Below the pieces are notes generated by a model. It saw only the letters and a program-made list of their open reading frames with translations, did no database searches and was not told the DNA's origin. A stretch of DNA of 64,000 bases from Dipylidium caninum. Lineage: Eukaryota; Platyhelminthes; Cestoda; Cyclophyllidea; Dipylidiidae. The DNA lies in the NCBI GenBank assembly GCA_017562135.1, contig QEYB01001437.1:1-64000 (forward strand), in the 5' to 3' direction. A program made the position numbers and the translations under genes. Numbering within the stretch: position 1 is the first letter of the stretch; each line of letters opens with the position of its first letter. Below, in pieces: positions 12,801-23,335 of this stretch.

Positions 12801-15800
12801 AGAACAACCTTTACTTCTGGGTGACATTTTACCTTTGAACAAAAATCCAAGGAGAAGTGACTCTATTTTTAGAAAATAAGACCTGCTGAATCATACCGCA
12901 ACAAGATACGAGAAAAACAGATTTATACATCCAGGTTTTGTAATGCACTCATGATTTCTCCTTCACATTGTATTTAACTCTTTTGCACAAAGTCGAGCTA
13001 GAGATTGACAGCAAAACAAGAGGAATTCTGTTGCGATAGAAAATGGAAAATTTCAGCTTCCATTCTTGTGCATTTAATCGCGAGAAAGTCATAATTTCGG
13101 AGGCATACCAGAGAGTGGATACATGATTCAGATGCAAACCAGGGGAGATTAAAAATGTAAGTTTGTTCATTGGTGTCAGGCTTACTACATGCCGGCCTGT
13201 ACACGCTAGAATGGTGAATGAATGTACCATGCGACGGCCTGTTAGAACAGGCCGCAATAATGCTCACAAACCAACCCTACAACCCGTTGGAACTGGTTTA
13301 TTCTGGCGTGCTTTAGCTGATTATTCTCAAGTATTGCTCTTCGGGGTGCTTTGGAAATTTTTGATTTGGCATCCTTTTTTTACGTGGATCATATAACTGC
13401 AGACCGAGACCGTTGTTGCTTTCCATGTTCAGATTAAGAATTGTGTTGGAGTTTAACTAAAAAGTATACAGACGTGTCTCTTTAATTTTTCTAAAAATAA
13501 CGGTTATTGGGGATCTGCGTGAGGTTAAAATTTCATTTCTGACGTTTGTCAATAATCGTATGTGTATTTATTTTAGCCAGAGGATAAAGACTTGCTCAAA
13601 CAGACACAATTAATGGAGCTCGCGGTGTTAAACGGTATTTTTACTTCATATGGTTGTGTGTGTATTATCATATTGCTTAAGATCTGCGTTTTGTGTGCGC
13701 TTTTTTGAGTGACTGAAACCCTCAAGTCACCCGAACTCACAGCTTATCTTAACGCACATGCACCATGGTTTTACTTCTCTTGGTCCACTGCTTTACCAAA
13801 TCATTTACCAACTTACCCACCCACCTGGCCGCTTTATCTGTTTGCTTTGTAAAATGGTTAACTGAGGGAAGAAGTGACTTTCTCCCTCCTTCCCCACATG
13901 CTTGCAGCGCGCATTTATCCTAATTGTAATAATGACAAGTTTTGGGGACGATAAAAAGGGGTAGCTCCGATTTCTGGACAGTATTGGTATCATTTTGTCC
14001 TCCCTTCTCAGAATATGCAAGTAGAGAGAATAAAATGGGTAGGAGAAAACGTGTTCCAATTTCGATTTTATGATCCATTCCCTTCCTTGATCTCTCATCT
14101 CCATTTAGAGATGCAATTTATTCACCTTCAGACAAATGTACCACCACACCAAGTATGTCACAAAGTAAATGGAAACTCCATCAAACTATCTTTTTTTGGA
14201 GAAAGTTCATTAAAAGTACTCCGCAGAATAGGCAACTTTGTGATTTTCCATCGTACATCACCTTTTGCACTGTCTTATGTTAAGGGCATTTCTATGGTTA
14301 ACGATCACAAAGTGCATTAATCGTGAGTTTCAAAGAAAGAAATGCGTGAGAGCACTTTTTTGGGTACTTTTACATTGAACCTTTGAGGTAATGTAGATAA
14401 ACCGGTAGGCAAGTGAACTTGAGCTTTCCAATATGTTCATAAATGATTCTATCTCTTTTAGAAAAGAAAACCCTTAATTATCAGGGTAACTGTGCTGTTT
14501 TGATCTATTGGCCCAAAATTGAGGAGTAACTGGTGTTCAAATCAAAGGAGAGCTACTTATTACTTCATACCCCACTAAACGCCCCATTACTGTGGTATAG
14601 TTTCAATCGAATAGTTTGGTTGTCATTAAGCAAAGTCATTCCACGAGTTAAATGAATTTCTCTTAACAAAATTGGGTTCCTGGGAACAAGACCTCACAGT
14701 ACGGTCTGTTGGTAATGCAATTTGACACCATCAAATACCCCAATGAAATTTTATGTAGGTACTAGCAGACTTTAGCATCTTCATCGACAAGACCATATTT
14801 TTCATCATAAAAGGACTGCGAATTAGCGCATGCAATAGAATTACTTCCTGTTTGTCATCTTGATGGTTGACTTGAAGGCTAAACCGAATTGGACTGGAAT
14901 TGATCGGTGACATGCGCGAGCTATTAATGCAAATGGTAAACGGTCATATTTATCAGTTTTAATTGCGCCTCTTCGTAATATCATAGCGAGGAAAGGTGTA
15001 TTTTAACGCCGAAACGGGGTAACACAAGACCCAATTTGATCGGATTACAAATACATATTTAGCGTGGTTCTTCTTGAGACAGAGCTTTAAATAACGTCGG
15101 TGTGCCAGACAGACAGCCTGATGGAGAAAGCGAACATTGTCTATTTTGAATTTAGCCGGGAGGAGCAGATGATGTGAAAAGGCAACAGTTAATGGAGTTG
15201 GCCATCATGAACGGCACTTATCGGGACCCTCAACAGCACTCGCGTCATCAGAGTATTAGCGCCCCTGCGGTCTCTTCTCAGCACAGTTCACCGTCGCCCC
15301 TCTCTCCCAGTCTCACTTTCGACGATCTTGAGCGTGAGTTGTGCTCATGCAGACAGTTTGAGCATGCCTCTTGTCAGCCCCTTGCTGGCATCGTCTGCCA
15401 CCTCGTTGTTGTCATCAGCTTGACGAAACATTTTCTGAGCATGCTAACTGCACTGGCACCGCGCTCTACTAAGTTCTGGAAGCATGCCGAAGTGGTTGAG
15501 GGTTCTTTTAACGGATACCGGGGCCTTTCATTTTCTCAAAAATGCAAGACTGGTTGTAGAGGAGTCCAGAAGTTTACATTTCATCATTTTAGTTCTGATT
15601 AATATTAAAATAATTCTCAACTGGTTTCTTCTTCAAATATATCTACACCAACTTACATGGTAAGGAAAAGTGTTGCGCCTCTTTTCGATATATTTTTAGC
15701 ACTAGATCCCTACAATCCACTTGCGCAGTTTGCATTGTGTGCAGAATGGGCTTTATGATCTGCAAGCTTTGAAAGTAAGACTACTTGAGGCGAGCACTAC

Positions 15801-18800
15801 ACCACTGTTGAAGTGACCACGAAAGTCATGATTAGGGAAGTTGAAATCTTATTTACTGTGTCCCACTTTTTGAGGTACTTTAAAGCAGGCTTATATTACT
15901 GTTGCCCGCAAAAGTTAGTGCACCGAAGTTAGAAAATCCTATAAACTCTTTTCAAATATCCCACCTGTTTAAAATGGAAAAGAAATTGATACGTGTGACA
16001 AATTGGCAGCCTCGGCTGCTGCGGTGATATTTTGTGAGGACAAGTTACGCAGAAGGATAAGTGACACATGAGTCGACTAATTCTTTCGTGTCACTGGAAT
16101 TATCGAGTAATCACATTAATGTATAACGTAATTAATCAACCCGATTATGTCAACGTAGTTATAAGAAAGTGTCAAATTAATTTATTCATGAGATGGGCAG
16201 GCATAAAAATTTCCATTCCCCTTTTTTACATTTGCTGCATTTCGCAAAGTTTTAGATGATTCCACCCTGGATATAGCATCACATAGATTTGGCAAAATTT
16301 TACGTCAACTGTTATATCTACTTCCTGATTGCGTGCAAACCAGTTCACATATGATGTAGCCGAATTTACGACATCATGCCTCTCATTTCCTGCCCTCTTC
16401 CTCCTTCCTTTCCTGGTCCGGCGTTTACTCTTCGCGGAAAAGTTTTGAAAGCTGGCCATCCACCCAACAAGCCAAATAACTTTGATCCCATTTCGTTTTC
16501 GCGCCCGCTTATGTTATCTTCACGAAGATAAAATCCTCGTTATTTTGTGGTGTCATCCCATGCATGAATTTGACGGCTTTTTTGGACGCACATTCACCCA
16601 GCTAACATTGCCTCACCATACACGCGTGTAAAGGAGCAAAATTCTGCACATTTTTTAAAGTTGACATGCCCCCTCTAGACAAGGAGCGTCAACAGGCTCA
16701 GGTCCAACAGATGACCCAACAACAACAACACCAGTTCCTACTACAACAGCAGTATCTATCCATGCTAAGTAGTCAATCAGCGGTCGCAGCAGCTGCAGCG
16801 CTGGCCCAAAATCCAACGGCTCAGCTTTTGGGTCCCGCGGGGCTTCGATTCGGTGCTCCACCGGCCCCCACGCATCCGTCTGCCGCTGCAGCGGCGGCTG
16901 CAGCAGCAGCCAATCCACTATTCCTTGGGATCAATCCTACACCAACATCCGTCACGGCATCGACACCCTCTGCTGCGGTGGCAGCAATGAATTTAGCGGC
17001 CGCGGTGATGGGAGGGGTACCCGCGCTCTCTCCCACCACTTCTACTGCTGCCGCTACCGCACCCCCAATCGGAGGAACACTGTCGTCCGGTGAGTGTGAA
17101 ATGAAACTTCAATCAATTGGTGAGATAACACTCCAAATGGTAATGGCGTTTAAAACCTAAAATCCACCCCTCTTAACCGTTGTTCACATCCCCTCAGAAT
17201 TTTATAACCACCTACTCTCCTTCTAAAATCGCCATCGCGGATATTCACCAGGAGGTGGTGCGTCAAGCATTCTTCTCTTTGTATGTGCGTATGTGTCTGA
17301 AATGGTCAGGCTACTGTACTCACATGTTCACAACCCTTACCCGTCACCTTGGAAAATCCAAAGTAGTTTATAATTCTTAATTTTTTCTTAACTCTCATTT
17401 TTGTAGATGAATAAGTCCTCGTTTGACACGAACATCCCTTCACATCCCCAATTATTATCCCTTTTAAATCACTATGACTTTTTAGAACTCAGTTCATTTG
17501 CATTTAATCAGTTTATTTACCCAACATTTTGACTGGATAAGAAAGAAGTTTAAAGTTTGAGGCTAATTTAATCATAGGGCCTAATGAGTGACTTTTGAAG
17601 TAGTAAAAGCTTGACTTTACACAAATACTCTTTAAACATTTCCGTCTGTTATTATTAGAAGCACTAATATCCAACCTGTTGAGTCTTTCCTTCTGAATTG
17701 GACAATGTCTAAGGAGGTCGTCATTCTAGCGTACAGGGTGAACGAAAGCCTTTGCCCATGCTCCGAAGGCTAGTTGTATTTAAATGTTAATGTTGAACAA
17801 AGCCTCATTCACTTTTTGAGAGTCATCACGGAATTTCCCCGTGAGTATTCGACTGTACCAAGTCCCCACGTGACGGGGATGGGATTCGATTGCGAGTTCG
17901 TTTTTGAGGAGAATTTTATTGAAGCCCTGAAAATATAATCTTGATCGGTGATTCTCTGCATATCTCCCTTCTTTACTGTTACTAGCTTGGTATCCAACTA
18001 AAAATGAGAATCAATTGCCTTCTAAATCTTTACTTATTCCGTCAGTATTTGAAAGGTCTGCTAGGTTTAAGTGGAGGACAACGTAGACTAGAGGTTAAAT
18101 GATTGGAGAACAATAACGGTTTAGAGTGTCACTTCTACACAGAGAAGGTTTTATCTTCTTATTTTTCAGTAATTATACATGTAATCTTTAGGCAAAAAAT
18201 CATAGAGATAACCAATCAAAAAACGAAATAAATATAATCATCCTGTCCATAGTTAACGCACTCACGCTTAGCGATTTGCACCATCAATGTCTTTATGGGT
18301 TTTCTGCCTTACCTCTTTCTTCTAATCTGTTTTTCTTTGTTAATAAATAAATTTGATAATCGAAATGTTTTTTGTTGGAATTTCCGCGAAATATTAGTTG
18401 TCGAGGAGGCACTTTGAAAGGAGACATTCAATCATCATCCAACTACTTTATTATTATTTCAATTATGTTAGCGAAGCAAAGGAATTAAATACTCAAATCT
18501 ATTACATTTGATAGAAGAAGAGGGTAAACCAATTATGGAGTACCCCAGTTTACCACTAGTAGGAATAATGAGATCCCAAGGTTTTGAGACAGACAATGAA
18601 CTCGTCACACGCTCTCCGTTGGGAATTCAAATTTTGTGGATAATAAAATAATTTTAAGTGTTGAATTCATTGCACTGTTGTAATAGTTGATGTAGCCGCT
18701 GCTTCAGGTCCAGATTTGAGACTTCTTCTGTGGGCTTACCTGTAAAGTGGTCATTGTACAGTTTTGGGCAGCGCCCATTTATTTTGTTGGAGGTATAGAT

Positions 18801-21546
18801 TTGGGCTGAAGTAGTTAACTAAACTGCTTACTACTTATCATTTCTGCTATGGGTACTTGGTTACGAATTTCACACTATACTAACCTTAATAACAAAATTA
18901 TTTACGTGGGATATCATAAAATTACTAGCCTACCCCAAGTCCTCTCTCCAGTATTGTGATAAAGGATTTGTGGCGGGTAAGGCCGAGGACTGGGATGTTA
19001 TGGGTCTGCTGGCAAACGGAAGTACAGATCTGGGAAATTGGGGGAGAGGAGAACCGGGAAGCTGGGGACGGGTCGATTATACAATCGATTTAAAAGCAAA
19101 ATAAACATTAAATTTATACACCGTACCTCCACTTTCCCTTGATCTACTATCCCAATCTTGTCATCGATCCGAAAGTCATCTAATTGTGGACCAGAAGCAG
19201 TAGTATCTAAATTTTGATAGGATCGAGTGGGTGTTGAAGCTTAAAATCATTGAAGTATACTGCGATTACGAATTGCCTGTTTTTGTAGTGATTAGGACAA
19301 GATTCCACTTTATTTCATATATCAGCGGGTGCTCGTGCATACATTTATCCCCAAATGAAAACTATTCGACAAGGATAGAAATTTGATTTAGTTCCATTTA
19401 TTACACAGCCGCTTCTTCTCTATTGTTATCTATTGCCTTTCAAGCTAATATCTCGAGAGGTTAAGGCATTAATTTTTTCCTCGTGTTCCGTATGCCTCTG
19501 TGTGAATATTATCGAAAACACCGCTTCAAGGCACACATTATTCCATTTGTTTGTTGAATTTCTCATTCAAATCAGATGGTCGAGATAATTACGAACAGGC
19601 CAAAATGTCACTTCAAATGAGAAATCAAATAACTGTTACTGTGGTCTCAAGTACTAAGTCTTTTATTAAGTCACCTCGTCTTGGTGCTCTTTCCGATTTG
19701 ACACTGTGGCTGAGGTCTATCCTAAAGTCATAAAAGACGATCTTAGATCTTGGAAGCTATGATTATGAATAAAATTTGTTGACGTAAAGAATGACATGCC
19801 TTGATGATTATGTTGTGCGACAAAACAAACTTAAATCATTAATATAATTACTTATAAATCTGGTTGGATCTTATCGAAGGGAACCATAAGAGCCCCAAAA
19901 TAGACCAATTGAAATAAGATTTAATCATAGTTATTCCTCACTTTCATTCATAGACAAATGCAACATGAGTCACAAAGCTCTTGATCCTGTAATCTCTAAG
20001 CCTATGTAGGGATTTTCAAAAGGGGCGGAAGTTTGCCACCTTCGTAAATAAAAGTGTTTGTGAAATTGGTTGCGTGAGTCACTACTTAATGGTCACTTAC
20101 TTGGCTCAGCTATATGCGCCTGCAGTCATATATTTCTTCTGACCCTACTTCCGACATCCCAACAACGAGTCATAAAAGGGGACAAGTCACCTTTTTGCAT
20201 TTATAATTCCTACTATAGGATCAAAGGAGACGCGTTCTCTATAGTGTTTCTCTTCATCTTACATGCATTTCCCTCTCTACCAGCCAGTCTATTTTCGCGT
20301 GCTCTCCTATAGACCAACTCGCAGCTCTGCTTGGAGTAGCCAATGGAGGAATTCCATCCAGCACTGGTGGTAATACTGAAACTGCAGGTTCATCGATGGC
20401 CGCCATAGCTGCCGCTGGATTTCCCGGCACCTTCCCCTCTCTCCTCCCATGCACATCTGCAAATCCTTCGAATTCCGCGGGAGGAAACATACTTGGGGAC
20501 TACTCCAATGCTGGTGACCTTGAAAGTAATTCCGGTAGGTGTTATAAGGGTTAATAAGCACCAAGCGTAAAACAATGATATCAAAGTATTCTTTAATGAC
20601 ATTTTGCTAGTGTTCGTGCTAAACCTTCGACCTTTATAGTTATCCGATCTTCCTCACTTCTCTTGGGCTACCATTACATTAAGGTAATCAAAACGGTATT
20701 AGCTACTTTAATATGAATATTTGAGAGATATGAATTTCAGGATGCGATTTTAAACTTCGAAAGAAGTGAATATAAGTGGATATAAATTAATTTTGATCGG
20801 GAATAGCAATAAAGTCTCTAGAATCAGGCAGAAGGCTGAATTTCGAATCATGCTTCCCAAACTGTTGCTTTAAATACAAAAAGTGGTTGCGAGCTTAAGC
20901 ACTACTGCCTCACCTGTCTAACGCTGGGAGAAAATTTCCACGTATGGGAGAAAATGAAACTCCTTACCGTGCTTGAATCGATAGAACATGAGGAGATGTT
21001 TCTACCGAAGTGGCAACACAAGATGACGACGTATGCAAGCAGTCTCAGTATTGAGAGCATGGGTTGAGTAATTTGCGTACACATACACATATTCCTAAGT
21101 ACTTATAATGGAGGGTGTCATGGAGACATGCACTATAAAGGTAATAAATTTAAACAAGTAGAAACGAGGGTGTACAGAAAAACATTTTGCTTGAATATTT
21201 CTATTTTCAAAAGCGTGAACCGAATGTCCTACTTATAACATTTTAAGTAGATGGGACTCTCTACGTACAAATACATTTGACTACATTTCTTTCTTGTGAA
21301 TTCAAATTGAAGGTTCACTTAAAATGCGAACCAGCACCGTTTCCGCTGTGAGAGCACATCCCTACCTACGCCAGTAACTTGTCTGCTTCACTTTTCTTGC
21401 CTGTGAGTTATTTTTAGTATTGTTTGCGGACTTCGAAGCATTAACAATTACTAAATTCCGTATTTTTCTTCTCAATAGGCTCAAACCTGGGTGCGAAACT
21501 GCTCTTTTTGATCATATGTATACAACTAACAGGTTTTTTGAATTGA
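9867..21546 (+). CDS. QKI: Quaking/How STAR-family RNA-binding protein
   Basis: Quaking/How proteins bind ACUAAY-type RNA sites and control splicing, export and stability, notably in muscle and germ line. Exon model: 9867-10062, 10579-10715, 10755-10871, 10971-11123, then one of two alternatives (13577-13634 or 15156-15333), 16679-17089, 20313-20534, 21479-21546. All junctions are GT-AG and phases agree. QUA1 (about residues 35-85) carries [12 protein letters not shown]. The KH domain has the diagnostic [15 protein letters not shown] and [16 protein letters not shown], nearly identical to vertebrate QKI. QUA2 has QLMELA. The tail is Gln- and Ala-rich with poly-Ala runs, longer than in vertebrate QKI. 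Models give 493 aa (long alternative) or 453 aa (short). Introns of 39 and 99 nt split the KH region; four later introns exceed 900 nt and hold no other gene I can see. The start gives a short acidic leader before QUA1. The last exon is the least certain part. Confidence 0.9.
13577..13634 (+). CDS. QKI: Quaking alternative QUA2 exon 5a (short)
   Basis: This 58-nt exon follows TTTTAG and ends AAC-G before GTATTT. It encodes [19 protein letters not shown]. It starts in phase 0, directly after the exon ending LEQGLRT, and leaves in phase 1, exactly like the alternative exon at 15156. It keeps the QLMELA core of QUA2 but lacks the NGTYRD that follows in other Quaking proteins, because it splices straight to the Gln-rich exon at 16679. 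If its donor is not used, translation runs about 25 hydrophobic residues into the intron and stops, which would give a truncated isoform. Confidence 0.8.
15156..15333 (+). CDS. QKI: Quaking alternative QUA2 exon 5b (long)
   Basis: This 178-nt exon follows TTTAG and ends GAG-C before GTGAGT. It begins [20 protein letters not shown] and continues TYRDPQQ, matching the QKI/How consensus LMELAILNGTYRD, then adds about 35 Ser/Pro/His-rich residues. It enters in phase 0 and leaves in phase 1 like exon 5a, 40 codons longer. This is the ancestral-looking version; 5a appears to be a diverged tandem copy of its first 58 nt. Confidence 0.85.
21479..21546 (+). CDS. QKI: Quaking putative last coding exon
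   Basis: After a pyrimidine-rich acceptor ending AATAG, the phase-1 frame left open by the exon at 20534 adds 22 residues, mostly hydrophobic (contains [10 protein letters not shown]), and stops at TGA 21544-21546. Quaking genes typically have alternative last exons with short distinct tails, so this may be one of several. Reading through the 20534 donor instead gives a six-residue tail after Gly and a stop. An AATAAA follows at 21784-21789. Confidence 0.4.
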
Positions 21547-21783
21547 CTCAAAAATATCAGCGCCCTTGACGCGAATCAGTGGTTGTGGTAGTTTACCAAC
21601 TTGTCCGCCAATCCTCTTTCTCCTTCGTTCTCCTCATCTTGTACTCAATAACCTTTAACTTCTGACTTATTTTTATTTTACTTTGTTGGCGCTGTTTTGT
21701 CTTCTCGCCTCCTAAAAGTCGCGGATTTGCAGGAAATGAAGTCTGTGATATTTGAAGTCGAAGGGAAAAACAAATCGTAAGGG

Positions 21784-21789
21784 AATAAA
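21784..21789 (+). terminator. Candidate poly(A) signal for quaking
   Basis: A perfect AATAAA lies 238 nt after the proposed stop codon, with no other gene between. It fits 3' end formation but has not been tested. Confidence 0.4.
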
Positions 21790-22882
21790 GCGAAGAAGAG
21801 AATAATGCTGAAACATGACTACGCAGTGAGGAGACCTTGGTATTTTTGTAACCGACTACAGATTTATCAACTCGCTCGCTATATTTAACCCAAGGAACGT
21901 ATGTTCGAGTTCACACTATCCCCTGTCTGTTCCTCCCCGCGTTCCATACACTTTCCTTTTGCCGATATTTACTTTATTTCTCTCTCTACCTGCAGCAAAG
22001 TAATTTAATACATTATTTTACTCCAAACCACCTAATTTCGAGTTTTGTACCGAATATAACTTGTTAATTTACTTGGAATAGAGTATACACCGCGTAGTTT
22101 GAAACAGTAACAAACTTAAAATAAATTCAAACGTATGGAGTCAGAAAGAATATAAGAATTCTCTCGCTTTTACTTCTGGGCATCCAGTATACTATGGACT
22201 TCAGCTCCCATAATTGTCTTGGTTAGTCACCATCTTCATCCTTTAACATAATTTTTTGAGGGAAAATTACCTTAGGTATAAGGGTACCTACATTTTTACC
22301 GCAGTGGTGTGGTTGACGCCTACGTGAGGACAGGAGAAAATTACATACGTGAAAAAGCCTTCCCTTCGGCAGTGACATATTTAGTCTTTTCATTCAATGT
22401 TATTAATGTCAGAAGCAGTACCTACTTTCTGGGGCCTTTATTGATAGGGCTGGGTGACTTAATTCTGATTACTAATGCCTTCATTCCATTCTTCCAACCA
22501 ATTTACCACTCCTATCCTGGTGAAAACTTATGTACGACGCCCTATTTCCTTTATAACACCACATCGAGCTTCGTAAATCTCCTATACATGTATGTAGCTT
22601 GGTAATGACTTTAGTGACATCGGTTAGTAGTGTTTTGTCAATAGTCTTCTTGACACTGCATTAGGGAATGCACAAAAGAATAACTCTTTCAAAGGAAAAA
22701 TTTGTTTAGTGCAACATTCATTTCAGAAAAAAGATTAGCAACTAACAAGACAATTTCCCTACAATTTGTGCTAACCACCAATACACGCGGAGTTTGGGGA
22801 CCTGAAAAAAGAAAGTTCAGATTTACAGGATGATCCAAAAGGGCAATTTACTTACCACATATATGATGATATCTTACTTGTT
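21790..22882. other. Intergenic region, quaking to Cys-rich gene
   Basis: AT-rich sequence between the convergent quaking and Cys/Gly-rich genes. An open frame at 22309-22605 has no ATG at its start and no recognisable feature. I see no gene here. Confidence 0.5.
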
Positions 22883-23271
22883 TCAAGGCCATCTTCCGCA
22901 GTTCCACAGACGTGGCAGGCATGCATTTCCACAGCCGCAACCGCAACATCCGGCGCCACGACTGAAAGAGAAGGGTTAAGAATGATAGTTATCCCTTCTC
23001 ACATACATAAGTTGTTGTAGTGAGCTTCTTACCAGAAACCGCCTCCACAACATCCTCCACCGCTTCCGCACCCGTACCCGCAACCACAGCCACAACATCC
23101 ACAGCAATCGAAGGCGTATCTGCCGTAGCAGCCGTAACCAGCGTAGGAGCTAAAAGAAAACCATGATGTGTAGGTAAAACACTGAATCACTGAGAAGACG
23201 ATTTCTCAAAAAGTCTCGAAATAATCGACTCACTTGCACCCTGTCCAACTGCACGGATCGTAACAACCCAT
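22883..23271 (-). CDS. Small Cys/Gly-rich protein, three exons
   Basis: I assembled this gene on the minus strand from exons 23271-23234, 23149-23033 and 22961-22883, introns of 84 and 71 nt with GTGAGT and GTAAGA donors and pyrimidine-rich acceptors. Both introns are phase 2 and the joined frame is 77 codons plus TGA. The protein starts MGCYDPCSWTGC and is 20 Cys and 23 Gly, with patterns such as CCGCCGCGCGYGCG and a Trp/Arg-ending tail (WNCGRWP). No signal peptide is evident. The MGC start could allow N-myristoylation and palmitoylation. Such composition is seen in keratin-associated, metal-binding and eggshell or matrix proteins; I cannot assign a function. A TATA-like box sits 57 nt upstream of the start. 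After the stop an AAGTAAG could be a donor for a 3' untranslated intron. Confidence 0.75.
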
Positions 23272-23327
23272 GGCGATGTGGAATGTGTATTAACGACAGG
23301 AACTTTTTTCTCCGTGCTTAGGCTAGG

Positions 23328-23335
23328 TTTAAATA
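23328..23335 (-). promoter_or_regulatory. TATA-like box of the Cys/Gly-rich gene
   Basis: TATTTAAA on the minus strand ends 57 nt before the ATG at 23271, leaving room for a transcription start about 25-30 nt downstream of the box and a short leader. This supports the small gene being real and transcribed as its own unit. Confidence 0.5.

Noticed and set aside
22309..22605. 98-codon hydrophobic plus-strand frame
   Set aside because: It has no ATG at the start, random-looking hydrophobic content typical of AT-rich DNA, and no splice partners.
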